Assembly (NCBI RefSeq): GCF_003858455.1
Contig: NZ_RQZF01000008.1
Span: 36,046-100,045 of the forward strand
DNA: 64,000 nucleotides
Source of the DNA: Schaalia canis
GTDB taxonomy: Bacteria > Actinomycetota > Actinomycetes > Actinomycetales > Actinomycetaceae
Direction of reading: 5' to 3'
In this document: piece after piece, positions 8,180-16,671 of the stretch
Layout of the letters: every line of letters begins with the position of its first letter
How positions within the stretch are numbered: position 1 is the first letter of the stretch
Made by a program: the position numbers and the translations under genes
Notes under the pieces: generated by a model
Database searches by the model: none
What the model was told of the DNA's origin: nothing
Seen by the model: the letters and a program-made list of their open reading frames with translations, nothing else

Positions 8180-9226
8180 CTACGGATTGCTTTCCCGTTG
8201 CAGGCTGTCACGTACCTCACCGACGAGTTCTTCAAGAATGTCCTCAAGGAACAAAACTCCCACGACGGTATCAACCTCGTCGCGCACCTCAACACAATGC
8301 GATCCCGTGCGCTGCATGAGGCGCAGGGCATCTTCCACCTCGTCGGTGGCATTGACCGAGGCCATCCGACGTATGCGCCACGAGGTGATCGGTTCGTCGC
8401 GGGCCTCTGCTTCGGCATACAGCACGTCCTTCAGGTGAACGTATCCGACGAGCGCTCCATCTTCGCCAACAAGGGGGAAACGCGAATACCCGGTCTGCGC
8501 GACCTCACGCTCAACAGCAGCAGGGGTGACATCGTGTGGCAACACGATGAGCTCGGTGAGGGGCACCATGGAGTCTCCGGCAGTTTCCTCTGAAAACTCA
8601 AGAGTGCCGCTGAGCAGCCCCAGGTCGTCTTCGAGCATGCCCTCCTGCTGGGAAAGTTCAACGATGGAGGCGACTTCCTCAACGGTAAAAGTTGAGGAGA
8701 CCTCTGATTGAGGCTCAATCCCAAACCGACGCAGGAACCAGTTAGCCAGGCGGTCCATCGCTTCAATAAGTGGACGCACAACGTGACCGATCGCCACCAG
8801 AGGTGGAGCAAGCACGAGAAGTGCACGGTGGGCGGTCGAGATGGAAATATTCTTCGGCACCATTTCGCCTACGACAACATGCAAAATCAGCACGATTGCG
8901 AGGGCGATAGCGAAGCCGAAAACGTGAGCGCTTGCTGCGGGCAAGCCCCATTTCACCAGTGGTTCTTCAATGAGGTGGGCAATGGCGGGTTCGGCCACAA
9001 CACCTAGGGAAGTGGAAGCGACGGTAATACCTAACTGGCAGATTGCCAGCATGAGGGAAACGTGTTCCAGGGCGTACATTGCCTGGCGGGAACCTCGAAC
9101 CCCCTGTTCAACAAGGGGTTCGACCTGGGATCGGCGTGAGGAGGTGGTGGCAAACTCACCGGCAACGAAGAAAGCGTTGATGGCCAATAGGAGGACGGTC
9201 AGCACAATGGCAAGTACGGGGTTCAC
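8180..9226 (-). CDS. Hemolysin/CNNM-family membrane protein with CBS pair (short form)
   Basis: CNNM/CorC-type protein of 348 residues. The DUF21 transmembrane domain (about 1-180, four hydrophobic segments, with GEMVPKNISI typical of the family) is followed by a CBS-domain pair (about 205-335). It ends without the CorC_HlyC C-terminal domain that its upstream partner has. Family members export Mg2+ or otherwise affect divalent-cation balance; older annotation calls them TlyC hemolysins without direct evidence. Its ATG overlaps the stop of the longer paralogue by four bases, so the two are co-translated and may form a heteromer, which is an inference. Confidence 0.9.
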   Translation of the reverse strand: MNPVLAIVLTVLLLAINAFFVAGEFATTSSRRSQVEPLVEQGVRGSRQAMYALEHVSLMLAICQLGITVASTSLGVVAEPAIAHLIEEPLVKWGLPAASAHVFGFAIALAIVLILHVVVGEMVPKNISISTAHRALLVLAPPLVAIGHVVRPLIEAMDRLANWFLRRFGIEPQSEVSSTFTVEEVASIVELSQQEGMLEDDLGLLSGTLEFSEETAGDSMVPLTELIVLPHDVTPAAVEREVAQTGYSRFPLVGEDGALVGYVHLKDVLYAEAEARDEPITSWRIRRMASVNATDEVEDALRLMQRTGSHCVEVRDEVDTVVGVLFLEDILEELVGEVRDSLQRESNP

Positions 9227-10554
9227 AGGTGGACCTCCTCGTCCTCGGCCGGGGCGGGGGGAAGAAGGGCAAGCTGGGTGACTCGTCGGCCTTGCATCTG
9301 GGTAACGGCAATGACGGCGCCAGCAATCTTGAGGCGATCCCCCACCACGGGTACGCGTCCCAGGTGGGTCATCACCAGTCCGGCAAGGGTTTCATAGGGG
9401 CCATCATCGGGCAGGATGATGCCGACTCGCTGGGCTAATTCGTCTGGGCGTAGCGTGCCCGGAACAAGGTATGTCCCATCAGGACGTTGGCGGATTCCTA
9501 GGCGTCGCATATCGTGTTCATCGGCAACCTCACCAACAATTTCTTCAACAACGTCTTCGAGGGTGACAATGCCAGAGACGCCGCCGTATTCATCGACGAC
9601 GACGGCCATTTGGACGCCCTCGTCACGGAGTTGAAGCATGAGCGGGCCAAGGGGCACGGTTTCGGGCACCTTGGGTGCCTCAGTCATCAGGGATGACGAG
9701 ACGACAGGAACTTCACTGCGACGCTCGTAAGGGACGGCGATGGCGCGGCGCAGGCTAACAATGCCGACGATATCGTCACTGTCATCACCGATCACGGGGA
9801 AACGAGAATGTCCGGTTTCACGGGCTCGGTCAACAACGTCGGCTGCGCTGGCAGATTCAGGCAGGGTGTGGAGGAGTCCACGGTCGGTCATGACGTCCAC
9901 AGCAGTGAGTTCACCAATGCGGATGGAGTTGGTCAGCAGCGCCGCAGTTGAGGTATCGAGGGTGCCCTCCTGAGCGGAGTGACGCACCAGGGCGGCAAGT
10001 TCCGACGATGAGCGCGCGGCTGAGATTTCCTCTTGGGGCTCGATGCCTACGGCACGCAGCATGGCGTTAGCGACACGGGTAAGGACCCGAATCAGAGGGC
10101 TGAAGATGGCGGTGAATGCCATTTGGAAGGGGACAACCACGCCAGCGGTTTCTAAAGGCTTTGCCAAAGCAAGGTTTTTGGGGATGAGTTCTCCAACCAG
10201 CATGGAAAAAGCGTTGACAACTACCGCTGACACAGCCAGGGCGATAGCGGTGGCAAGTGCGGAGGCCACTCCTATATGTCCCATGAAGTGGGCCAGGATA
10301 TTCGTCAAAGATGTTTGGGTCGTGTACCCCAACAAGATGGTCGTGAGAGTAATACCGATCTGAGCGCCAGATAACTGGGTCGATAGCGTGCGTGTCGCTC
10401 GCAAAACCTGCGCAGCACGCTTGTCTCCTTCAACAGAACGGCGTTCGACAACAGCTTGATCGAGAGCAACGAGAGAGAACTCTGCCGCAACAAAGAGGAA
10501 GGTTCCTGCTGTCAGGACCACGCCCAGAATGAGCATGAGAATGTCAACGATCAC
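9223..10554 (-). CDS. Hemolysin/CNNM-family membrane protein with CBS pair and CorC domain
   Basis: Full-length CNNM-type protein of 443 residues. The DUF21 membrane domain (1-190) contains GELIPKNLALAKP, a CBS pair occupies about 210-335 (DEYGGVSGIVTLEDVVEEIVGEV closes it) and the CorC_HlyC transporter-associated domain runs about 350-435. The likely function is Mg2+/Co2+ efflux or related cation homeostasis at the cytoplasmic membrane. It is the first gene of a two-gene unit with a shorter paralogue, an arrangement frequent in Actinobacteria. The start is a GTG (10552-10554) with GAGG eleven bases upstream, slightly far but the best available. Confidence 0.9.
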   Translation of the reverse strand: MIVDILMLILGVVLTAGTFLFVAAEFSLVALDQAVVERRSVEGDKRAAQVLRATRTLSTQLSGAQIGITLTTILLGYTTQTSLTNILAHFMGHIGVASALATAIALAVSAVVVNAFSMLVGELIPKNLALAKPLETAGVVVPFQMAFTAIFSPLIRVLTRVANAMLRAVGIEPQEEISAARSSSELAALVRHSAQEGTLDTSTAALLTNSIRIGELTAVDVMTDRGLLHTLPESASAADVVDRARETGHSRFPVIGDDSDDIVGIVSLRRAIAVPYERRSEVPVVSSSLMTEAPKVPETVPLGPLMLQLRDEGVQMAVVVDEYGGVSGIVTLEDVVEEIVGEVADEHDMRRLGIRQRPDGTYLVPGTLRPDELAQRVGIILPDDGPYETLAGLVMTHLGRVPVVGDRLKIAGAVIAVTQMQGRRVTQLALLPPAPAEDEEVHL

Positions 10555-10914
10555 GCGACATCACACCTCAATGACGCCGGGATGCCACGTTCGCGCGCAT
10601 GAGGGGAGGTTGCGGATGCCTGTTGGCGATAACTGTCACTGTCCATGATGCATTGATCCTACAGGCAGGCGAGGGCGATAGAGATGTGAATGTGACGTAT
10701 GTGGACGATCCTGAGCCTCCACACGCGCCGACGCTCACCCTGGTCGACATCGGTGGGCACGACACACCGCACCCTCTTTCAAAGAAATGGTCAAGAGTGG
10801 TTACAGCACAGCTCTGAAACCCTCCCAAATGTTGTCAAAAGCACACACACCTGGGACTTTCGTCATATTATGAGAGCCAACAGTTATCAACGTTGATATC
10901 AACCTGTATGGAAA
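10555..10914. other. Intergenic region between divergent CNNM gene and kgd
   Basis: About 360 bp without a convincing gene. The right end carries an AT-rich TATTAT (10866-10871), a possible -10 element, and the kgd leader palindrome at 10885-10898. The left half should hold the promoter of the minus-strand CNNM pair. Short open frames here lack ribosome-binding sites and I consider them noise. Confidence 0.5.
10885..10898. promoter_or_regulatory. 14-bp perfect palindrome in the kgd leader
   Basis: TATCAACGTTGATA is fully self-complementary and lies 16 bp before the kgd ATG, just downstream of a possible -10 element (TATTAT, 10866-10871). The position suits a repressor operator or roadblock. 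I do not recognise the regulator. Confidence 0.45.
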
Positions 10915-13900
10915 ATGGAGACGACGGTGAAGGACACTTCCTCCCCTAACGATTGGATCGTCGAACGTATGCACCGCCAATACCAGGAAGACCCCTCATC
11001 GGTCGATCAATCCTGGCGCGATCACTTCGCCGGTGCCCCCCAACAAATCCGTCCCATCGCTCCCCCGCCGCCTCCCGCGCCGCCCTCGTCAGACAGCCAC
11101 GGCCAGCCCTTGCCCCACCAAGCTCCCGCCCCAACACCCGTGGCAGAAGCGGAAACCCCCTCAAAGCCCTTCCCACCACGCGGCGAACACCACCACGAGG
11201 CCCTCCCCCCGGCCGAGGCCACCCCGGAAGTCAGCGTCACCGCCGAGGAATCCTTCTCTCCTACCGCCCATATTGACGAAGAACGCCCCAACACCGTCTC
11301 CGTCACACGATCCGACCTTCCCCCCGCACCACCCTCCGTCCTCGCTGACGCCACCAGCCCCTATACACGCCGTGGCATCATCGACGAACGTGCCGCTGCC
11401 CGAGGCGCAGCCCCCGTGGCAGAGGACTATTCCGAGGTACTTCGCGGTATTGCCCGAGCTACCGCGAAAAACATGGATGAATCCATCCAGGTTCCCACCG
11501 CCACCTCCACCCGCCAGGTTCCCGCTAAGCTCCTCATCGAAAACCGCGCCCTACTCAACACTCACCTGGCCCGTACCGTTGGCGGCAAGGTTTCCTTCAC
11601 CCACCTCATCGGCTACGCCATCGTTGAGGCCCTCTGTGAAATGCCGCAGATGAACGTGCGCTACAGCGTCGTTGACGGCAAACCCACCATGGAACACCTC
11701 GCCCACGTCGGCTTTGGCCTTGCCATTGACGTGCCCAAAGCTGACGGCAGTCGTTCCCTCATTGTCCCCGTCCTCAAGCAAGCTGACCTGCTCACCTTCC
11801 CAGAGTTCGTCGCCGCCTACCAAGACATCGTGGCTCGCGCACGCAAGGGAGAACTTACCGCCGACGATTTCAAGGGCGGCACCGTTTCCGTCACCAACCC
11901 CGGCACCCTGGGCACCACCACTTCCGTACCTCGCCTGATGAACGGCCAAGGCCTCATTATTGGCGTGGGTGCCACCGAATACCCGGCCGAGTTTGCCGGT
12001 GTCTCTCCCAAACGCCTGGCCCGCATGGGCATCGGCAAGACCATGTTCATGTCCTCCACCTATGACCACCGCGTGATCCAAGGTGCAGCATCAGGTGAGT
12101 TCCTCCGCCTCATCTCCCAAAAACTCTCTGGTCAAGACGGCTTCTACGACCGTGTCTTTGACGCCCTCCAAGTCCCCCACCTGCCCTACCGGTGGGAGCC
12201 CGACCACGAGTACGACCCTGAGCGCGACAAAGGCAAGCCCTCACGCATTACTGAAATCATCCACGCCTACCGTTCCCGCGGGCACCTCGCGGCTGACACT
12301 GACCCCCTGGCCTACCGGGTGCGCCGCCACCCCGACCTGGACATCACCCGCTATGGCCTGAGCGTGTGGGACCTTGATCGGGCCTTCCCCACCGGAGGTT
12401 TTGGCGGGGAAAACCAAATGCTCCTGCGTGACATCCTCTTCCGCCTGCGCGACACCTACACCCGCTCAGTGGGCATCGAATACATGCACATCCAAGACCC
12501 CGAGCAGCGCGTCTGGGTTCAACAGCGCATTGAACAGCCCTACGAGCCGCCCACTCACTCTGAGCAGCTCCACATCCTCGATACCCTCATCCACGCTGAG
12601 GCCTTCGAAGAGTTCCTTCAGACCAAGTACGTCGGCCAGAAGCGGTTCTCCCTTGAAGGCGGCGAGTCCCTCATCCCCCTGCTTGATGCGATCTTGGCTC
12701 ACTCCGCCACTCACGGCATCCATGAAGTCGCCATCGCCATGGCCCACCGCGGGCGTTTGAACGTGCTTGCCAATCTTGCTGGTAAGTCCTATGCCCAAAT
12801 CTTCTCCGAGTTTGAGGGCAATCAGGATCCTCGAACCGTCCAGGGATCCGGTGACGTGAAATACCACCTGGGCACCGAAGGTATCTACACCATTGGGGAT
12901 GGAATGGCCACCAAGGTGTATATGGCTGCCAATCCCTCTCACCTTGAGGCCGCAAACGGCGTCCTTGAAGGTATCGTTCGCGCCAAGCAGGATCGCCTCG
13001 ATGATCCCTCACTGCCCATCGTGCCCGTACTCATCCACGGCGATGCCGCCTTCATTGGCCAGGGCGTCGTCCAGGAAACCCTCAATATAAGCCAGCTACG
13101 CGGCTACCGCACCGGCGGCACCATCCACATTATTGTCAATAACCAGATCGGCTTCACCACCGGCCCGACCTCGGGCCGCTCGACACGCTACCCCACTGAC
13201 CTGGCCAAGGGCTTGCAAATCCCGATCCTGCACGTCAATGCTGACGACCCTGAATCCGTCGTACGAGTGGCTCAACTGGCAGCCGAGTACCGCGAGGAGT
13301 TCCACAAGGACGTCATCATCGACATGGTCTGCTACCGCCGCCGCGGTCACAATGAGGGCGACGACCCCTCAATGACCCAACCCGTCATGTACGGCATGAT
13401 CCACCGCTTGCCCTCCACCCGCGAGGTGTACACGCGTAACCTCGTGGGCCGCGGCCAGCTCACTGCTGAGGAAGCCCAATCCTCCATCGATGCCTACGAG
13501 GCAGAACTCGGGCACATCCTTGTTGAAACTCGCGCGAAGGGATGGTCTCCCGACGAGGTCGAGGGCGATACTCCCAAGGATTGGGAACTGCCCGAATCCC
13601 AGCGTCCCGGCGAGGGCATGATGATTGGTTGGACGTCAGCCGCAGACCCCAACACCATCGCCCGCATCGGTGAGGCCCACGTGGCCTTCCCCGCTGACTT
13701 CACACCCCACCCCAAGATCGCACAACTGTGTGAACGTCGTGCTCAGATGGCGCGTGGTGAAGTGCCTATCGATTGGGGCTTTGGTGAACTCCTTGCCCTG
13801 GGGTCACTGCTCATGGAGGGAACGCCCGTTCGCGTATCCGGCCAGGATGCTCGCCGTGCGACCTTCGTCCAACGCCACGCTGTCCTGCACGACAACACCA

Positions 13901-14790
13901 ATGGCCGCGAGTTCACGCCACTGCGTTTCCTCACAGGCGACCAGGCAGAGTTTGATATCTATGATTCTCCCCTGTCTGAGTATGCGGTGATGGCCTTTGA
14001 ATACGGCTACTCCGTTGAGCGGCCCGACGCTCTTGTCATTTGGGAAGCCCAGTTCGGTGATTTCGCCAATGGCGCCCAGACAGTTGTTGATGAGTTCGTT
14101 TCCTCGGCTGAACAGAAATGGCAGCAGCGCTCATCTGTAGTGCTCTTGCTCCCCCACGGCTTTGAAGGCCAAGGCCCTGACCACTCATCAGCCCGCATTG
14201 AGCGTTACCTGCAGCTTGCCGCCGAAGACAATATGTGGATCGTGCAGCCGTCAACCCCGGCCAACCACTTCCACATGCTGCGCGAGCAGGCCTACCGCCG
14301 TCCGCGTAAGCCTCTTGTGGTCTTTTCTCCCAAGCAGCTCCTGCGCCTCCCGGCCGCTACCTCAAGCCTGGAGGACTTCACCGGTGGAGGCTTCCAGCCC
14401 GTCATTGACGAGGTCAACGCCGACGTCCTCGCCCAGAGTGTCGATCGTATTGTCCTGTGCTCGGGTCGTCTCTACTACGACCTGGTCCGCGAGCGCGACG
14501 CCCGAGGCGAAAACCGCACGGCCATTATTCGCCTTGAGCAGCTCTACCCCTTACCGACCGATGAGGTGAAGGACCTTATTGGACGCTGGCCTGATGCTGA
14601 ACTTGTGTGGGCTCAAGACGAGCCTCAAAACCAGGGCGCGTGGCCTTTCGTGGCGCTCAATCTGGTGCCTGAACTGGGCCGTCCCGTGCGCCTCGTGTCC
14701 CGCCCGGCTTCAGCAACGACGGCGGCGGGCCGTGCAGCTCTGCATAAGGAGCAGCACGCCACCCTCTTGGAAGAGACTTTCCGCCGCTAA
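10915..14790 (+). CDS. kgd: Multifunctional 2-oxoglutarate dehydrogenase E1/E2 (Kgd/OdhA type)
   Basis: Thiamine-diphosphate enzyme of 1291 residues that decarboxylates 2-oxoglutarate and supplies the E1 and E2 catalytic domains of the 2-oxoglutarate dehydrogenase complex in actinobacteria. Order: E1 N-terminal motif (WIVERMHRQYQEDP, 9-22), a Pro/Ala-rich linker (about 45-145), the E2 acyltransferase domain with H385 in TYDHRVIQGAASG, then the E1 domain with the ThDP motif beginning GDAAF at 709 and ending NNQIGF near 743. There is no lipoyl domain, as is normal for this fusion. A GTG at 10927 with GGAG six bases upstream may be the true start. A strong terminator follows. Confidence 0.95.
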   Translation: METTVKDTSSPNDWIVERMHRQYQEDPSSVDQSWRDHFAGAPQQIRPIAPPPPPAPPSSDSHGQPLPHQAPAPTPVAEAETPSKPFPPRGEHHHEALPPAEATPEVSVTAEESFSPTAHIDEERPNTVSVTRSDLPPAPPSVLADATSPYTRRGIIDERAAARGAAPVAEDYSEVLRGIARATAKNMDESIQVPTATSTRQVPAKLLIENRALLNTHLARTVGGKVSFTHLIGYAIVEALCEMPQMNVRYSVVDGKPTMEHLAHVGFGLAIDVPKADGSRSLIVPVLKQADLLTFPEFVAAYQDIVARARKGELTADDFKGGTVSVTNPGTLGTTTSVPRLMNGQGLIIGVGATEYPAEFAGVSPKRLARMGIGKTMFMSSTYDHRVIQGAASGEFLRLISQKLSGQDGFYDRVFDALQVPHLPYRWEPDHEYDPERDKGKPSRITEIIHAYRSRGHLAADTDPLAYRVRRHPDLDITRYGLSVWDLDRAFPTGGFGGENQMLLRDILFRLRDTYTRSVGIEYMHIQDPEQRVWVQQRIEQPYEPPTHSEQLHILDTLIHAEAFEEFLQTKYVGQKRFSLEGGESLIPLLDAILAHSATHGIHEVAIAMAHRGRLNVLANLAGKSYAQIFSEFEGNQDPRTVQGSGDVKYHLGTEGIYTIGDGMATKVYMAANPSHLEAANGVLEGIVRAKQDRLDDPSLPIVPVLIHGDAAFIGQGVVQETLNISQLRGYRTGGTIHIIVNNQIGFTTGPTSGRSTRYPTDLAKGLQIPILHVNADDPESVVRVAQLAAEYREEFHKDVIIDMVCYRRRGHNEGDDPSMTQPVMYGMIHRLPSTREVYTRNLVGRGQLTAEEAQSSIDAYEAELGHILVETRAKGWSPDEVEGDTPKDWELPESQRPGEGMMIGWTSAADPNTIARIGEAHVAFPADFTPHPKIAQLCERRAQMARGEVPIDWGFGELLALGSLLMEGTPVRVSGQDARRATFVQRHAVLHDNTNGREFTPLRFLTGDQAEFDIYDSPLSEYAVMAFEYGYSVERPDALVIWEAQFGDFANGAQTVVDEFVSSAEQKWQQRSSVVLLLPHGFEGQGPDHSSARIERYLQLAAEDNMWIVQPSTPANHFHMLREQAYRRPRKPLVVFSPKQLLRLPAATSSLEDFTGGGFQPVIDEVNADVLAQSVDRIVLCSGRLYYDLVRERDARGENRTAIIRLEQLYPLPTDEVKDLIGRWPDAELVWAQDEPQNQGAWPFVALNLVPELGRPVRLVSRPASATTAAGRAALHKEQHATLLEETFRR

Positions 14791-14814
14791 GGTGAGTTCT
14801 CTTCCAACCCCTCA

Positions 14815-14854
14815 GGCTCCCACGGTCACACCCCCAGATTCGACCGTGGGAGCC
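14815..14854 (+). terminator. Intrinsic terminator after kgd
   Basis: A perfect 13-bp stem (14815-14827 with 14842-14854) and 14-nt loop lie 24 bp past the kgd stop. They are followed by CACTTTTTG, a clear T-run. Confidence 0.85.
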
Positions 14855-14963
14855 CACTTTTTGTGAGGCTTTTATTGCGGCTCAGCGACTATCGGGGTGT
14901 GCCCATGCTGGAAGTGCTAAGCGATGGGTATCGTTGTTATAGACGTCCGAGGGAAGGTGACCC

Positions 14964-15563
14964 ATGCGTATCTGCGTAATCGGTGACGAGCTTGTTGCTG
15001 GAACTGGAGACCCTCGTGCCCTCGGCTGGGTTGGTCGCGTCATCGCTCGCACAGTTTTTCCCACCTCTCCTACTGTGATGTCCTTAGCTGTTCCAGGAGA
15101 GAGCACCGCTGCTTTAATGGCTCGCTGGGAGTATGAGGTTGTCTCACGCTGGGCACAAGACGATCCTTTTTTCCTTGTGGTGGCTGTTGGAACCGTCGAT
15201 ATTACTTCGGGGATTTCCACGCCTCGCTCTCGCCTGAATCTGGCGAATATCCTTGACCAGGCTGCCGCGCGGGGGATTCCCTGCATGGTTGTTGGCCCCC
15301 CGCCCCTTGCCGGTGTTGATCGCGTCGAAATTCAAAAGCTCTCGCGCGCGTGCTCTGAGGTTGCCCAACGGCGCGGTATTCCCTTTATTGACACCTTTAC
15401 CCCGCTTCTCGGGCACGACCAGTGGTTTGAAGAGATGGCGATTTCCGAGGTTCGTTCTGCTACCGGGGCGACTTTGCCTGGGCAAGCTGGGTATGCCTTA
15501 ATGGCGTGGCTGGTGTTGCATCAGGGCTGGTACGAGTGGACGGGCACCGAGCCGAGAACCTGA
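14964..15563 (+). CDS. SGNH/GDSL-fold protein with altered catalytic positions
   Basis: Small cytosolic protein of 199 residues with the SGNH-hydrolase block order. Block I reads GDEL at 7-10 where GDSL is expected, so Glu replaces the nucleophilic Ser. Block II is AVPGES (42-47). Block III is GTVD (76-79) in place of GxND. Near 180 TLPGQAG replaces the usual DxxHPNxxG, so the catalytic His also appears absent. I recall relatives with the same GDEL block in other Actinomycetales, so it is probably a family feature rather than an error, but I cannot check. It may be non-hydrolytic. GGAAGGTGA precedes the ATG. The gene stands alone after kgd and its terminator. Confidence 0.75.
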   Translation: MRICVIGDELVAGTGDPRALGWVGRVIARTVFPTSPTVMSLAVPGESTAALMARWEYEVVSRWAQDDPFFLVVAVGTVDITSGISTPRSRLNLANILDQAAARGIPCMVVGPPPLAGVDRVEIQKLSRACSEVAQRRGIPFIDTFTPLLGHDQWFEEMAISEVRSATGATLPGQAGYALMAWLVLHQGWYEWTGTEPRT

Positions 15564-15613
15564 GGTTTCACTATTGGAGTGTAGGTCCCTGACCAATCGG
15601 CACCGTGAAAACC
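15564..15613 (+). terminator. Possible structured 3' end of the SGNH gene
   Basis: Directly after the stop, GGTTTCAC (15564-15571) and ATTGG (15573-15577) can pair with CCAAT (15593-15597) and GTGAAAACC (15605-15613). A second 7-bp hairpin lies at 15664-15681. Neither has a long T-run, so assignment as a terminator is tentative. Confidence 0.4.
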
Positions 15614-15686
15614 CAGCCTCGACGGCATCCTTGTGCTGAGCTCAGCATTCACTTCACGAGGTTCAGCCTCTCTGGAGGCTGGTTGT

Positions 15687-15782
15687 GTACCAGTTATCGC
15701 GTGCTGTACCACTTAGCGCTTTATGTACACGGTGTACCGCGTACATAAAGCGCTACCGTGTACATGAAGTGCTGAGGCGTAC
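15687..15782. repeat. Symmetric array of GTAC sites (copy 1 of a palindromic element)
   Basis: GTAC tetramers begin at 15687, 15706, 15725, 15741, 15760 and 15779: three at exact 19-bp steps, a 16-bp centre, then three more at 19-bp steps (one extra GTAC lies in the loop at 15734). The central arms 15715-15728 and 15741-15754 are perfect 14-bp inverted repeats. The core 15693-15765 matches a second element at 33103-33175 in the same register. It lies between the convergent SGNH and bL37 genes, so it is not upstream of either. Confidence 0.85.
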
Positions 15783-15820
15783 AGCAAGGACCGCATCTGC
15801 TTGCAGGGCGAGAACAGCCC

Positions 15821-15871
15821 AAAGAAGAAATGCGAAGAAGAAACGCAAAGAAGCGGCGCAGAGAGAAGCGC
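15821..15871. repeat. Imperfect 13-bp purine-rich tandem repeat
   Basis: Four consecutive units (15821-15833, 15834-15846, 15847-15859 and 15860-15871, the last 12 bp) share a purine-rich start and end in TGC or CGC. The tract fills the space between the GTAC array and the bL37 terminator. Confidence 0.6.
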
Positions 15872-15878
15872 TATGAAA

Positions 15879-15909
15879 AAGTGCCCGGGGCTTTCGCCTC
15901 CGGGCACTT
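15879..15909 (-). terminator. Terminator of the bL37 gene
   Basis: AAGTGCCCGG (15879-15888) pairs perfectly with CCGGGCACTT (15900-15909). On the minus strand the stem runs into CTTTTTC, an intrinsic terminator 26 bp beyond the bL37 stop. Confidence 0.85.
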
Positions 15910-15935
15910 CTTAACGACGAGGTCGTTCCAACAAC

Positions 15936-16010
15936 TCAGGCGTTGGGACGCTTGCCGTGGTTTGCACCGCGCTTGGCGCGTGCACGACGCTTACGGCCAC
16001 GCTTCGACAT
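15936..16010 (-). CDS. Ribosomal protein bL37
   Basis: A 24-residue, extremely basic peptide (MSKRGRKRRARAKR, then GANHGKRPNA) matching what I know of bL37, an actinobacteria-specific protein first seen in mycobacterial 50S ribosomes, whose C-terminus is also NHGKRPN. It is easily missed because of its size. The ATG at 16008-16010 is preceded by GGAGACGGAA on the minus strand, and a strong intrinsic terminator follows the TGA. The isolated, self-contained transcription unit is typical for this gene. It should bind rRNA on the large subunit; any role beyond structure is unknown. Confidence 0.88.
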   Translation of the reverse strand: MSKRGRKRRARAKRGANHGKRPNA

Positions 16011-16162
16011 TTCCGTCTCCATTCAACGATCGGACTCAACTGGGTTATTCTCCCACATTCTGCGCAGCACTCACAACGCGGCAGCCCATAATGTGTCCCA
16101 TTTTGCGCCGCACCTGACACTGCGGCTCGCATGATCGAAGGAAAACACAGACAATAGACATT

Positions 16163-16663
16163 ATGAATCTTCTGCGTTTCCTTTCACGCCCTCTGCTGGC
16201 TGCTCCCTTCATCGTCGATGGGGCCAGTGCTCTGTTCGCTCCTGAATCTCACGTTGCCCGTGCTCGCGCCATCACCGAGCCTTGCCAGCCCGTCCTTGAA
16301 AAGTTTGGTATTGAGTGCACTGACGAGGATCTCACCCTCGCCTCACGCGCAATGGGCGCCACCAGTCTTGTCGCTGGCCTGATGCTGGCCACCGGTCGCG
16401 CACCTCGTACCAGCGCAGCAGTCCTCACGGCTTTGTCTGTCCCCGTGGCCCTCGTCAATAACCCTTTGTGGACCGCACGCACATCGAATGCTCGTAGTGA
16501 GATGGCTTCGGGGCTCTTCCGTGGGCTGGCCCTCACGGGTGGTCTTGCTATTGCGATGACAGATCGCGAGGGATCGCCCTCGGCAGCGTGGCGTGTCCGC
16601 AAGTGGAAGGCCGAACGCGCCCTTGCCGCCCAGCAGATCCGGGCTGACCACGGGCTGTCCTGA
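16163..16663 (+). CDS. DoxX-like membrane protein
   Basis: Small integral membrane protein of 166 residues with hydrophobic segments near 5-25, 62-80, 85-100 and 118-135 and a basic C-terminal tail, consistent with the four-helix DoxX family. Mycobacterial DoxX works with SodA and a thiol-disulfide protein in oxidative-stress defence; that role is only suggested here because no partner is nearby. There is no Shine-Dalgarno close to the ATG, but GACAAT lies seven bases upstream, so the transcript may be leaderless. The gene ends eight bases before the aroA start and is probably co-transcribed with it. Confidence 0.75.
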   Translation: MNLLRFLSRPLLAAPFIVDGASALFAPESHVARARAITEPCQPVLEKFGIECTDEDLTLASRAMGATSLVAGLMLATGRAPRTSAAVLTALSVPVALVNNPLWTARTSNARSEMASGLFRGLALTGGLAIAMTDREGSPSAAWRVRKWKAERALAAQQIRADHGLS

Positions 16664-16671
16664 GGGCGTGC

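Noticed and set aside
10915..14790. Kgd judged truncated because no lipoyl domain is present
   Set aside because: The actinobacterial E1/E2 fusion normally lacks it; lipoyl domains come from the pyruvate dehydrogenase E2.
15687..15782. CRISPR-like repeats
   Set aside because: Units are 19 bp with only a short constant part, and the second half is inverted, unlike direct CRISPR repeats; no cas genes are present.
15685..15876. A 63-residue plus-strand open frame over the GTAC array
   Set aside because: No start context, biased composition from the repeat, and overlap with the bL37 terminator region; it is a by-product of the repeats.
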